A program made the translations under genes and the position numbers. Shown here piece after piece: positions 1 to 11,440 of a stretch of 64,000 nucleotides of DNA. Below the pieces are notes generated by a model, which made no database searches, had not been told where the DNA came from, and saw only the letters and a program-made list of their open reading frames with translations. The stretch comes from Cladorrhinum sp. PSN259 (lineage: Eukaryota; Ascomycota; Sordariomycetes; Sordariales; Podosporaceae): contig MU867080.1 in assembly GCA_033725935.1 (NCBI GenBank), forward strand, positions 372,001-436,000, given 5' to 3'. Position 1 is the stretch's first letter, and each line of letters opens with the position of its first letter.

Positions 1-1
1 C

Positions 2-2167
2 AAAACTGCGGCCAAACCTCAACAGATTCAGGCCACTAGTGCGTCTGGATCACAAGCAGCACTTGCAGCCAGTAACTCAGTCCGCCAGCACCGAAAACAG
101 CCATCCGCACCGCCATCACTTTGGGGTTCCTCTGCTGCGAATCTCGCTTTCAAGGGAACCAAGCCCTCAGCATCACCGCAGCCACACATGGAGACTCGGA
201 ATCTTGCAAGACAAAACTCTTTGCGAGCGGCCACGGGAGCCATGGTAACACGTCCGAGAGCAAGTTCATCCCCCCATGTTGTTCAGGCTTACCCCGATCA
301 AGCGAACGCCTCAGCAAACGCTTTGAAAGCCGCCACTTCTGCCCATAAACCATCTAAATCCGAAGTTGGAGCTGTGCCGTACACTACGATGGGGAGAAAA
401 ATGTTCACCTCGAAACCGCCGGTCAAGCCAGAGGTTGATGAGAAAGAGCGAGCTGATGTGCTCCACGCTTCAGCCGTGGTTATGGCCAGAAAAATGTACA
501 ATCAACAGCAGAAAATGATTGACAATGCTACAAAAGCACACCGTCGGTCGTCTTCGTTTCCGCGCCACGGCACGTCCCGCTCCTTCAGCCCAGATCACGA
601 AGAGGAACATCCCCCCATAGTTCATGGGACTCTCCAGGAAGCGGCATATCGGCTTGCCCAGGAACGGCTTGCCAAATTACAGACAGAACATGACCAAGAC
701 TTGGCCGAATACTACGGCACACCCAACCGCACCAACAGCAAGTTGGGAACTATCAGAGGGAAGCTGACGAGAAGACGCTCGTCTAGTGACGGAGATCTCG
801 TAGAAGACCAGCGACGTTCTCGGCATATAAAAAAGCAGATGTCGATGTTAAGCACCCAGTTAACCCAGGTGGATGAAGAAAAGAGAACAAAGGATAGACA
901 AGCACTCCTCGCGGCAGCGCAGCGGAACGTCAAGGCACAGCTCCATGACATGGATGAAAAGCTACAAGCGGAGAGTGGCAAAGTGCCGCTGAGGACCATG
1001 GGTGACTGGGAACGCAAAGCCTTGATTGCTGCTCAGACTAGATTCGACGTCACAAACAGCGAGAACTCCCGGAAAATCGACATTGGTGGGGGGAAGTTTA
1101 TGGACCAGGCCGAGGTTAACCAGATCGCCGCCAAAAGGGTTCAGCCGCTTCTAAATGAGATCAACAAGCGGGCTGAGCAAGAGCAAGAAAGACGAGAGAC
1201 TGAAAGATTAGCTGAGGAGAAGCGTAAGGAGGACTTAGAACGAGAACGGTTGAGACAAAAGGAAATCAACGAAATCTACCAAAGGCTCAAGGAGGACGAA
1301 AAGGCTAGGGCAGCCGAGATCAAGAAAGAAGATAAGATCCAGAAAGAGGAAGCCAAGGCGCTTAAGGCCGAAGAGAAACGTGTGGCGAAAGAAGGGAAAC
1401 AGAACGAGAAGGAAGTTGGAGCCCCCACCAACGCGGGAGAAACGCAAACACAGAGCATCAGCCAACCAACAAATGAGCCTGAAATAAGGACGGCGGCCAG
1501 CAGCGGACGGCGTAGCCATGCTCTATCCATCAGCTTCCCAAGACGCAAACAAAAGGATAAAGACGTGGTTGTCGTTACACCCGGCGCCGAGAAGTCACCG
1601 AAGTCTGCAGGCGACTCAACATCACCAACTCACAAAGTCCGGACTTGGCTACGAAACCGATTGCCAACAAAGCAGAGAGCAAAGTCCCAAGGCGCCGAGA
1701 ACACCGATCGGGCGAAGAAAGGTTTCATCGGCGGTGCGGCGTTGGCACGACTTCAGGGGAGGAATGTCAGTACGCCCTCGATCGTTGAAACAGAAAGACC
1801 AAATCAGGGTAGTCGTACTAGTAGTGCCAGCGCTGGCGGGAGTATGCGTGAGGTTGCCCTGGCTGGGCGGAAGAATGTGGAAGCCAGTGGGAGCGGTTCC
1901 AAGACTGTGGATTTGCTTCCGTCTCCCATGACCCCTCCTGGGCCTTCCTCACCTAGAAGTCAGGTTGTTTCCGAGAGGAGGTCGGTGAGCAGTATGAGCA
2001 GTGATGACAGCGGTACCGATCAATTTGTTGAAGCGAGGAGTCATCTCGCTAGTCCTCTGACACCTTTGACACCGCCGAGAGTGCCGCAGCCTAGGTTGGT
2101 TGCCCTCTCGACAACGGGTAGATCAAGTCCATTTAGGGAGTCGCGGTTTTCGGAGAATCTGGAGTAA
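2..2167 (+). CDS. EIS1: Eisosome protein 1 (EIS1-like), 5' partial
   Basis: The frame is open from base 2 to the stop at 2167, so the gene begins before the window; 721 residues are visible. EIS1 proteins are cytoplasmic-face components of eisosomes, the plasma-membrane furrows of fungi. Family-like features are a repetitive Ala/Ser-rich N-terminal part, repeated 'AA' helical segments such as VVMARKMYNQQQK and QEAAYRLAQERLAKLQ, then a long charged coiled coil (about bases 1130-1410; Glu/Lys/Arg-rich) and a Ser/Pro-rich basic tail with many possible phosphorylation sites. The ATG at 188 is internal: the codons before it remain open and have the same composition. The family call rests on overall pattern and recalled similarity; the coiled coil alone would not prove it. 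Confidence 0.75.
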   Translation, partial: KTAAKPQQIQATSASGSQAALAASNSVRQHRKQPSAPPSLWGSSAANLAFKGTKPSASPQPHMETRNLARQNSLRAATGAMVTRPRASSSPHVVQAYPDQANASANALKAATSAHKPSKSEVGAVPYTTMGRKMFTSKPPVKPEVDEKERADVLHASAVVMARKMYNQQQKMIDNATKAHRRSSSFPRHGTSRSFSPDHEEEHPPIVHGTLQEAAYRLAQERLAKLQTEHDQDLAEYYGTPNRTNSKLGTIRGKLTRRRSSSDGDLVEDQRRSRHIKKQMSMLSTQLTQVDEEKRTKDRQALLAAAQRNVKAQLHDMDEKLQAESGKVPLRTMGDWERKALIAAQTRFDVTNSENSRKIDIGGGKFMDQAEVNQIAAKRVQPLLNEINKRAEQEQERRETERLAEEKRKEDLERERLRQKEINEIYQRLKEDEKARAAEIKKEDKIQKEEAKALKAEEKRVAKEGKQNEKEVGAPTNAGETQTQSISQPTNEPEIRTAASSGRRSHALSISFPRRKQKDKDVVVVTPGAEKSPKSAGDSTSPTHKVRTWLRNRLPTKQRAKSQGAENTDRAKKGFIGGAALARLQGRNVSTPSIVETERPNQGSRTSSASAGGSMREVALAGRKNVEASGSGSKTVDLLPSPMTPPGPSSPRSQVVSERRSVSSMSSDDSGTDQFVEARSHLASPLTPLTPPRVPQPRLVALSTTGRSSPFRESRFSENLE

Positions 2168-2683
2168 GGGCCGGCTGTGTTGTTTTTATGGATTGTTGAC
2201 GCTCTGGTTGGGGAAGGAGAGTGGCGATGAACTTAATGAGGGTATGACCACTCAACGGGCACGTTAGTTATTGGTTTGGGCTGCAGGGTTCACTTGTGAT
2301 ATTAGTGTATGCAATTCGACAGAAATCGGCGTTTAGGAATGTGTGGGTTAGCATAGCGCAGGCAATATTTGGCTTTTCTCATTAGTTTCCGACGTTTATA
2401 TTCCTTCTTCTGACACCTACCTGCCTTAGGATAGCATCGGTTACATGATAGCATTAGATTAGTATATGATCACAATGGGAGTAGTAATCGATGAAGCTTT
2501 CCTCAAAATTAATATTTATCAAAATTATCCTATTTTCCGTATATGCCCGTAAGCGCCTCGCAAAGTGACCAAGTTCAAATCGCTTTCCCGCTCGTATGCG
2601 TCAGGTATCCCATGGCTAACAAAAGAAAAGACTATAACAACTTGCGTATATAATAGAACCACCAAACAGAAACAAGAGACATT
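2168..2683. other. Convergent 3' spacer EIS1/SFK1
   Basis: The spacer lies between two stop codons that face each other. It is AT-rich in its middle (about 2440-2560) and carries no open frame with coding character; it probably holds the two 3' UTRs. Confidence 0.6.
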
Positions 2684-3844
2684 TCAGAAATTGCTAGCCT
2701 CAGCCACCCTAGGTCTAGCAGTTTCCTGACCATAAGCACGCTCCTGTGGTCCCGCCAAATGCTCACCACTGCCACCGGTAGTAGTCCCCTCCTCCATCTC
2801 TGTGGCGGTTCCGTACCTACTATCGTACCCATCTGACAAGGCCCCTCCGCTTCCACCATGACGAACGTGGTTCTTGCCCTTTCCATGAGTAGTAGTAGTG
2901 GTTTGTCCCTTTGTTTTGACGGCAGGATACAAGTCCACGTAAAAGGAGAATACGTAGGCGGAGAATATGAATGCGATGGTCCACTCCAGGATTGCGCCGG
3001 CGTTGTAATGCTTCGTGAATGTGCATGACACGAAGGCAATGGCGAGGAGGATTTCCACTATTACGAAGGTGAGTTTGGTCCAGAATGAGGTTCGGAGGAT
3101 TCGGTGGGATCGGTAGTCTGTTTGTGTTATAATTGTTAGTATATATTTCTGAGAAACAGGGTGGGGGGTGTGGTCAAAGATTCTTTAAGGGTAAAGGGAT
3201 AAAAAATGTCGATTGTAGATAGAAAATAGGTTTAAAAGATTCGTTGATGTGAAATAAAGGGGTAGGTGAAAGGAGGGGAAAAAAAAAAAAAAAAACCATA
3301 CGTTGTCCCAGCTTTTGATACTCCCAACAGATGAAAATAGCGCTCAGGACGTAACCAGCAATGAACAACAAAAGAAACACGTTATGTAGCTTTTGGTGTC
3401 TTGCGGTGTCGAATATACTCAGCAGAATAAGACCAACGGTGCCGATTACGGCAAAAAATATTGTGAGGCCCGAGAGGACTTTTTCTCCTGTCGTGGTGTT
3501 GGGTACTAGTCTCCCCTTGTGTCGTAGCCACCGATCCGACAAAAAGGAGATGTCGAGAAATATGGTGGTGAGGACGCATCCCGCTACGAATAAGGGTTTG
3601 AGATTCGCGGCACCCACATCGGAGATGTATGCAATTTTTTGTCTCTCGTCCATGGATGGGTAGTGGACGCGGTCGGCTGAGACGATCCAGTAGAGGAGGA
3701 GGCCCAGGAGGGTTCCTAGCCAGATGGTTCCGGCTAGGATTGGGTATACCTGGGGGGTACGGTCAACTTGGGGAAAAGGAATAGGGAGGGATAGGGTGAG
3801 GGATGACTTACCCACCACGAAGGGCGGAGGGTCTTCCACTTCAT
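2684..3844 (-). CDS. Sfk1-like plasma-membrane protein (Frag1/DRAM/Sfk1 family)
   Basis: Three exons on the minus strand: 3844-3812, 3749-3302 and 3117-2684, giving 304 residues. Splice sites are GTAAGT/CCCAG and GTATGG/AACAG (with ACTAAC upstream of the second acceptor), and the phases close. In yeast, Sfk1 supports the PI4-kinase Stt4 at the plasma membrane and phospholipid asymmetry. The sequence shows about six hydrophobic helices; the first follows a short cytosolic start (MKWKTLRPSWW) and includes LGTLLGLLLYWIV, followed by the family-like stretch HYPSMDERQKIAYISDVGA. A hydrophilic Gly/Thr/Glu-rich tail of about 70 residues ends the protein. The second intron begins GTATGG followed by a run of 17 T. 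The exact role here is inferred from the family. Confidence 0.82.
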
Positions 3845-5018
3845 CTTTGGAGTGTGTCCTATGGGTTTGGAATAGGGATGGATTCAGGATGAGTTGATGG
3901 GAGAGAAAAGAAAACTAGAGATGAAGCGAAAAGTTGGGACGAAGGAAATAAAAGGAGTGTAGATATATGACGAAGAGATCAAACAGGGGGGTTTGGTTTG
4001 CCTTGCTCGAAGTGTAGCAGTCCTCTCGTCAATGCTACGACTCGCTCCGGGTTTAATAGTAACAGTTACTATTGCTCTTCGAGGTCTCGCTGTTTGCCTT
4101 GCAATATTTATTCCGAATCACAAAGGGATATGAGACATGTGGTTGGTGAAATGGAAAAAAAAAAAAATGAAAGAGAACCTTGGTCTACACAATGTGTCAC
4201 CTTTATTGCGTGTTCTATATCACAACGCCTTGCAAGACAGGCCAGAACGGGGACGGGCTTTAGTAGGCTGGCTTGACTATGTCTGAAGGTGAGGTGACCG
4301 TGGCATTGCTAGGTGATCGGGTCACTGTCAGGAACCCGAGCTTGCGTGACGTCAGTGGTGGTGACGGGGATAACGGCATTATTACTATGGTATGCTGCCT
4401 TGGCGGGATGAACGATGGATCGCCCGGGCAGGGGGTTGGACCCCTGCCCGATTTTGGCTTTCTTCCATTGGGGGCTGCCGATCGCATGGCATCATGACAT
4501 CTGGAGCGCTACCTCCACTACTGACGGCGGCCGTTTCATACACGTCAGTTGCCGGATAGCTCGGATATTTAGATTGATGAAGAGCATCACATCCGTTGGC
4601 TATAGCTTAATATAAAGATGCTTTGTGTGTGTCAGCCTGAAAAGTGAAATAACCCAAAACTTCAACACAAATCTCACAGTGTAACATGACAAACCAGAGC
4701 TCAGATAGAAAGCATGTACCAAAATCCGGTGCTACAAACAGTCACAGTGAAAAATATTGTTGCTTGTGTTTGTGAGATCGAAGCCGAGTTTGCTCTACGG
4801 GTGCAAGGACCCCACCACACCCACTGCAGAGGTCACGGCTGGGGTTAGTGGCTTTGTGGGGTAGCCGTATCCCTGTCCATTCATTCTCACCGCCAAAAGC
4901 CACTAAACTGCCCCTCGGTCTCGACTACGTACCAGGTCTAGACCTCACTCCGCCAGGCAATCAACTGCAACCTCGAAGCTGCAAGGCTGAGAAGCCAAAG
5001 CAATCAACAAAACACAAA
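3845..5018. promoter_or_regulatory. Divergent promoter region SFK1/CDK7
   Basis: This 1.17 kb lies between two start codons that point away from each other, so it must hold both promoters. It contains an A12 run (near 4150) and a perfect 10-bp inverted repeat (4425-4450). No convincing ORF is present; the frame that extends the kinase upstream to 4848 has no ATG. Confidence 0.6.
4425..4450. repeat. Perfect 10-bp inverted repeat
   Basis: CGGGCAGGGG is followed by a 6-base spacer (GTTGGA) and its exact complement CCCCTGCCCG. It lies in the SFK1/CDK7 divergent promoter, about 570 bp upstream of the kinase ATG. It could be a hairpin or a site for a dimeric (for example C6 zinc) regulator; the sequence alone does not tell which. 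Confidence 0.7.
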
Positions 5019-6269
5019 ATGGCGGTATCACCACTCGTCGCACCCCCTACCGACCCTCTACGGCACTCGACAGCATCCCCCTTAAAACGATTCCCATCCG
5101 CCGTCCCCTCCTCCTCCAATGGCACACCGATGCTCTTCGGCGGCGGTCGGCCCAGCCATGATGCCGCCACATCAACATCAACGTCCAGCATGACTCTCGA
5201 TCCCGTCGAACAGATGAATGAGACCGAAAAGCGCAAATACATCAAGGGCAAAAAACTAGGTGAAGGTACCTACGCCAACGTCTACCTGGGGCACTCCCGC
5301 TCCGACCCGTCCATCCTAGTAGCCATCAAGAAGATCAAGGTCCAACAGCAATACAAAGACGGCCTTGCGCCTGACGCCGTGCGTGAGCTTAAATGGCTTC
5401 AGGAACTGCATCATCCCAACATTATCTCCCTCTTATCAGTTTTCAGCAGCAAGGATCAAAACCTAAACCTCGTCCTGGAGTACCTACCACTAGGCGATCT
5501 CGAGATGCTGATTCACGACGTCGAGGGCGTGCGCTACGGCGCCGCAGATATTAAAGCTTGGATGGGCATGCTGACAAGGGCTGTATGGTTCTGCCACGAT
5601 AATTTTGTGCTGCACCGCGATATTAAACCAAACAACTTGCTGATTGCTGCCGATGGCGAGGTGAAACTGGCTGATTTTGGTTTGGCGAGAGGGTTTGCCG
5701 ATCCGGGGTACAGAATGACCAGCAACGTCATTACTAGATGGTACCGCCCACCCGAGCTGCTCTTTGGCGCCAGGCACTACTCCGGGGCGGTGGACATCTG
5801 GTCCGTGGGTATGGTATTCGCGGAGCTGATTATAAGGAGCGCTTATCTGCCTGGAAACACCGAGGTGGAGCAGATCGCGTTGATTTGCAAGCAGATTGGC
5901 ACTCCCACCGAGGATAACTGGCCGGGAGTGACTCAATTGAGGGAGTACACGGTTCCAAGCGAGATCGTGCCTGTCTGGGGCAAGGAGGCATACATGAGCC
6001 GGTTTGGTGCCGTGGGGTCTGAGGGCGTGGACTTGCTCGTCAAGACTTTGGTTCTAGATCCCAAAAAGAGGATCACGGCCAAGGAGATGCTTGAGCACAG
6101 GTGGTGGCGGACTGATCCACGGCCGACGAGGAAGGAAGAATTACCGAAAAAGGCAGAGGGCGGCGAGAAGAAGATGGGAGTTGATCTTAAGAGGAGAAAT
6201 GGCCAGTTGGAGGATGAGCCTAGGGGATCCAAGGTGGCGAGAAAGCTGGATTTCGGGCAGATGAAGTGA
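5019..6269 (+). CDS. Cyclin-dependent kinase 7 / Kin28 homologue (TFIIH kinase)
   Basis: Single exon, 416 residues. CDK7/Kin28 with its cyclin is the kinase module of TFIIH; it phosphorylates the RNA polymerase II CTD (Ser5) and, in many species, activates other CDKs. Start chosen at 5019 because it is the first ATG of the frame and has a good context (acaaaATGG). Motifs: glycine loop GEGTYANVYLG (81-91), VAIKK with Lys104, HRDIKPNN (199-206), DFGLA (219-223), activation segment MTSNVITRWYRPPELLFG with the CDK7-type Thr at 234. The N-terminal 70 residues are Ser/Pro-rich and unstructured; the C-terminal 60 residues are Lys/Glu-rich. The cyclin-binding helix reads APDAVRELK rather than the animal NRTALREIK. 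The kinase family is certain; the CDK7 branch is very likely from the T-loop and LLFGAR context. Confidence 0.93.
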   Translation: MAVSPLVAPPTDPLRHSTASPLKRFPSAVPSSSNGTPMLFGGGRPSHDAATSTSTSSMTLDPVEQMNETEKRKYIKGKKLGEGTYANVYLGHSRSDPSILVAIKKIKVQQQYKDGLAPDAVRELKWLQELHHPNIISLLSVFSSKDQNLNLVLEYLPLGDLEMLIHDVEGVRYGAADIKAWMGMLTRAVWFCHDNFVLHRDIKPNNLLIAADGEVKLADFGLARGFADPGYRMTSNVITRWYRPPELLFGARHYSGAVDIWSVGMVFAELIIRSAYLPGNTEVEQIALICKQIGTPTEDNWPGVTQLREYTVPSEIVPVWGKEAYMSRFGAVGSEGVDLLVKTLVLDPKKRITAKEMLEHRWWRTDPRPTRKEELPKKAEGGEKKMGVDLKRRNGQLEDEPRGSKVARKLDFGQMK

Positions 6270-6697
6270 AGTTTGGGGCAAATCAACAACGTATTTATGA
6301 GGGACAACAAAGCATAGAAGAGATCACTTGGTTGGTGATGGAAAGGGGGCGTTCATTGGCGTTTGGGGGAATGGGGACTAAAAAATATTCAAGGAAAGAC
6401 CCGGGAAATCGGAGCATTTTATAATCTGATATCCTTTTTACTCATTTGCGTTGCAGATACGGTCTTTACTTATCGTGGCATTTTCTTTTCTCTGTGAACA
6501 ACTAGACTATCCTTTGCCAAAAGATAGTAAAGAAATATCATAAGCAAACCATCATGATCATTTGTCAACCATTAAAAGCCCTACAAAAGAGAGAAAGCTA
6601 CCCACTTGTGCCTGGCTAAAATAATCAGTTCAAGAAAACATTCCTCTCCAATCAAGATAATAAATATAAAAAAGCCGTCCGCATCTTCATGGTTAAC
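6270..6697. other. Convergent 3' spacer CDK7/IRC20
   Basis: Short AT-rich spacer between two converging stop codons. Nothing beyond probable 3' UTRs is visible. Confidence 0.6.
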
Positions 6698-9600
6698 TCA
6701 GTCCTTCGACGACTCTCCATTGCTCCTTCTGTTACCAGCAGCTTCAGCAGCCAAGAACCCTCTCATAACAGGATTATCCAGCATCCTGCGTTCCTCATCA
6801 ACTCCATCCATCTGTTGCCCATCTCCTCCTCTTCGTAAATGTCCAAACAAGCAAGTCCAAAGGTCATTCTTATCCACGGCTTCTCCCGAAATCCCATTCT
6901 TGCCCATCAGCTTTGTCAAATGCGCCTGCTGCATCTCAAACGAGTTGGCGGCGTCAAGACTGGCGGCATCCAGCACTGGCTCCCGCTCGGGTGTAGCAGG
7001 TAGTGTCTCAATCTCAGCAATTGCAGCATCATGAGATGGTGATACTTCTTTTCCCTTTCTGTTTAGACCTTGCGAATTACCAAAACCAGTCATGTGTTCC
7101 ATCCTCCTCTGAACGGACAAATTGTATATAGATTCCTCGACGGTTCCGTCAACAATGTACAGCCAAACCGTAGTCTCGTGCTCCTGTCCAATACGATCAA
7201 CACGAGCGATGGCTTGCAGCTCCAAAGCGGTGTTGAGCAGCGGTTCGCACAAGAAGACGTGATTAGCGTTGACGAGGTTCAACCCACTCGCGTGAGCGCG
7301 GGCTGACAGGAGGAAGGCTTCCGTGCCTGGGTCTTCCTTGAAGGTTGTCACTCCATCTGCTTTATCGAATGAGGTGAAGCCGATGCGATATCGACGGAAG
7401 GCTTCCGTCAGTACATCCAGAAATTCTTTATACTGGGAGAAAACAATCGACTTCGCGCCTGGGTCCGATTGTCGAAGCCACAAGAGGTGCCGGATCAGCG
7501 TGTCTACCTTTGTCGTAAAGTTTGGTCCGTCAAGGTCGATGTTCTTGATCTCGGCGAGCTCCTCAGGGTTGAATTCTTTGTAGATCGCTGCTGAGGTCCT
7601 AGACTTGGCGGTAGGCGACATTTGTTTTTGGCTTGATGTTGAGGCATCTTGACCGTCGCCGGTGTCTGAATGCAGTCTAAGCTCCTGCGGTTTGAGCGTG
7701 ATGTCGTGCAAATTAGAAGCTTGCAATTTTCGCTTGCACACTGGGCAGTTACGATGTGCCTTGAACCAGAGAGTGATACACCCCTTGCAGAATTGGTGAC
7801 CGCAGATGGTCAAGACTCCGATTGAGAATGGCGATTGGCAAATGATGCACATTCTCTGCTCTTCTGCGCCAGACTCGGCGTCCTTCAGGTGCAGTACTGC
7901 GGAGCAATGTCAGTAACATCTCTATGTCTGAAAACTAAAAGAGAAAGAGACTTACAATAACGGTGCTTGGCTTCTCCAGTTTCCAATTTGGACTGCAACC
8001 AGTCTTCTTGCTTTTCGATTGCCTTCATAGCTACAACGAGTGCTTCGTCCTCAGTCGAGCCCTGATACTCACCCACTGTGTCTGAGATCTCCTGAAGCTG
8101 TCGGTAGAACTCTATGCGAGCATTCAATGTGTCCATAAACTTTTCCAACTCCTTCTCCACAGCCGTAGTTGCCTTGGTCTGTTCAGTCTGTTGCTTCGTA
8201 GTGAACTTGAGGAGTTTGTTTGCGATTTCCATCTCGGCAGCAGCCCTGGAGTTGCCGGAGACCGAGTCATGCCAGAGCTTTGCGTGTAGGCTTCTTAACT
8301 CCGAGACCAGACCACGAATTGAGCCGAGATTATATGCCTCAACAAATGGAGGCTTGATGACGTCTCGAACACGGAGAAGCTCGAGCATTTTCTCCGGAAA
8401 TGGTCCATCGCCTTCAGTTGCCATTCGATGAGCAACTCTTGTCTCGTGCTCCACCAGAAAGTTCTTCTGCCCGGTTACTGAAGCTGACCTGTCGGCAAGA
8501 GCGGCTCGGAGGGCCTGGAGATAAACCAGGATCTCGTCCTGTAGCTTGGTAGATTGCTCATACTCATCTCCAGTTACCGCTTCACTGTCTTCGTCAATGA
8601 GGGGCTTCAATAAGAGCTGGATGACATGTTCACGCCATTCATCAAGAACGTTTGCTTGATCATCCAGTGCTCCACCTATCTCAGCTAGAGCTTCAACGAC
8701 CTTGTGAGTTTCTAGACCTGAACTATTAGTGAATTTTATTGGCGGCATGACAGCAAACTCTTGTTGCGCCGCAAGGTCTGCAAGTCGCTGCATCATCTTG
8801 GTAGCTTTTTTGTGACTCTATAGGAAGTATCAGTAATGAGAGCTAAACTAAGCTGAGTTCGGGGTGGTTAATTACCTCTTGAAAAATTTCCTTTCTGATA
8901 GCCTTAGCTTTATCATACGCCTCAACTTCCAATTTTTCTAGTCGCTTAAATTCCTCTGAATCGGGTGCAACTTTCTCGTTGTCTGATTTCATGGTAAAAT
9001 ATGCATTGCCACAGAAGAAGACGGCTTTATGTTGAATCTCGAGCGCCGACCGTAAACGTCTGCGGGCATCACCTATTTGTGGAGAGATGTTCTCGTCCTG
9101 GTCCATTTCCTCAATGGCGCTGCCTGGCAACAGATTGGCCTCATTTTTGCTTCCCTTTCCAGACTCCTCGATCGCGAATTCGAGCTGGGTGCGGCATTCT
9201 GACACCATCTTCATGGTCCTCGAAAGCACATCTTGCCACATCTCTAATGCATCGCGAACCCGCTTTTGACATGCCAGTATCTGCCCCTTCGTCAGTTTGG
9301 CAGAGAGAAGGTTTCGTTGATCGGTCCTCAAGCCAGCATCGCTTTGTTCCAGCATCGCGCCGAGAACTTCTGACACAGTTCGTAAGGGTCCAGTCTTCTG
9401 ACCGAGTGCTCTGCGGTTCTGGTTTCCCACTTCTGGATGCAAAGCAGTCTGCCGCAGTCTGTCAAGGGCGACACGCATTGCGCTCTGTACTGCAGGGTCT
9501 TCGGGATCCCACCCTTCTAGAAGTGGTTGACCTTGTGGGCTCAGGCCACAGGTAGCAGCAAGTTCTTTGAGGAGCGTCTGATAATGCTGCTCTTCAACCG

Positions 9601-11440
9601 CCGTAAATGGCATTGTGATTACGTAGCGCTTCTGGGGCGGGATAGCAATCTCATGTCGAACTAGAGCCTTTGTGTGACGCATTGATATAAGATTGAAGAT
9701 GCTGCTAAATGAGGGCTTGTCGAGAGTCATGAGACGATTCCAAACGGTGGTGTCAAATGAATAAAGATCATAGCGAAGGAATATCAAAAGACCACGCAGA
9801 TCTGGTAGGTCACGTTAGCCACGCAATGAGCTAACAAAGTCGTCTACACAAACGGGATGGGCCTTACCTTGGGAGGTGTTATCCTTGACAGGAGTGCCTG
9901 TTATTCCCCAGGAATTGACTCGAGGAATTAGCCTCGCTAGCTGAGCAGCTTTGCTAGTCCAATTCTCAACCATCTGAGCTTCGTCTATACAGACTCGCCA
10001 CCAAGACAATTGAACAAGAGGTGACTTAACGCGCTCATACTGCTTTTGGTTCCTCATGGAACGTTGTGGTTCATCATATGCCGACCAGATATCAGACCGC
10101 AGAACTTCGTATGTTGTGACTACGATGTCTTGGTTTGCAAGATGCTCAGCAGAGTTCTCTTCCTCTGACTGAATCTTTGATGCCTTTTTGAGTCCAGGAT
10201 AGTAATGGACGTTAAGATTTGGGGCGTGTCGCTTGAGTTCCGAGAGCCACTGCTCAAGAAGAGTTGAAGGAGCTACTATCAAGGTGGCGGATGTCGCAAG
10301 CAGTTCGCGGCCGAGAAACGGATCAAAGACCATGACCGAAGTCTCTGGGCGGGTATGCAAAAGAATCAGGGAGATGATTTCCAATGTCTTTCCAAGGCCC
10401 ATCTCCTCAGCAAGGATCCCACCCCGAAGGCGCTGGTAAGGCTGGAACAACGCGGTGCTTTTGGTGACGGCAGGAACAAGTGGGCTAAAATAAAATATCT
10501 CGCCATCGACATCTTCGAGTTTTTTGAAAGAAGCGGGGGGCTCAGATTCAGTCGGCGAGATATACGGCGTAATGCCTCCCGCATTAGCTTCTGATACTTG
10601 AGTCCAGTGAACACCTTCTCTCTTGAGAAGCCACTGGACAGCTCTGCGCTGGAATGGATACAGCGTGGTCTCCAATCCTGGAATTTCCATAGATGAAACT
10701 TCAACGTCAAATGTGTGTTGGTCTGGAATACATGCTGCTTCGTAGAAGTCTTGAGGTGACCAAGTTGAAATTTGCTTGTGAGGTAATTGCAGATCCGTGA
10801 AGAATGTACTGATGATTCGCCTTCGAAGAGCTTGTTGAGATTCCGAGTTGGCCTTTTTGCTCCCCCAGATAGTCGCCTGCTCATTCCACTTGATACTGAT
10901 ATCGAGTTTGAGAGACAGCAATGAGCCGTTTTGTTGAACCATAAGATCCGCGTCCGCCCAGACACACCCTTGATCCTCAATCTCGTCCCCCTGGATGCTC
11001 AGCACGCAAAGAGCCAGTTGAACCTCCTCAGAAATGCTTGACTTTTCCAATGAAAATGACAAGCGAAAATGGGGGCCACCAGAGCTTGCATGAGAGCCTA
11101 TATGTAGTAGCAGATTGCCCTCTATGTCCGAATCTTCAGTCAACTGAAAAGCCAGAACTCCTTGGGTGTTTTTGCGAAAGGATGAGGAGCCATTTTCAGA
11201 GTTCAGTAATTCGATATGAGGCAACCCCAACACCTCCCGAGCGATAGTTACTGTGCCATCCGCTCTGGAGTGCCTCAGCCGCTTTGCAGGGCGTCCGGGG
11301 GCGTCTTTATCAGATCCATCGATGGGGACTGGTAATGCGCATAGTGCACTCAACAGCAGTGCAGCATTGTCGGCTCTGCTTTCAGGTACTATGCGGTTTT
11401 CTGTCTTTGGCCGTTTGGGTAATGACTTTGTGCGAGGCAT
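6698..11440 (-). CDS. SNF2-family ATPase with RING finger (IRC20/SHPRH type)
   Basis: Four exons on the minus strand: 11440-9868, 9801-8876, 8817-7956 and 7896-6698; 1,519 residues, phases close. IRC20/SHPRH proteins are nuclear SNF2 ATPases and E3 ubiquitin ligases linked to recombination and DNA-damage tolerance. Order of parts: basic N-terminus; Walker A region ILAEEMGLGKTLEI (about residues 340-355); helicase box II VCIDEAQ; motif III-like WGITGTPVKD at the end of exon 1; a long helical insertion (exons 2-3); a C3HC4 RING from CIICQSPF to CPVCKRKL (about 1136-1177); and the helicase C lobe with SIVFSQYKEFLDVL and ARVDRIGQ (about 1355). The insertion plus RING between the two ATPase lobes is the hallmark of this family; length fits SHPRH. 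Confident on family, less on the strict orthologue. Confidence 0.9.

Noticed and set aside
4848..5018. N-terminal extension of the CDK7 frame
   Set aside because: The upstream frame starts at GTG and contains no ATG before 5019, where a good start context occurs.
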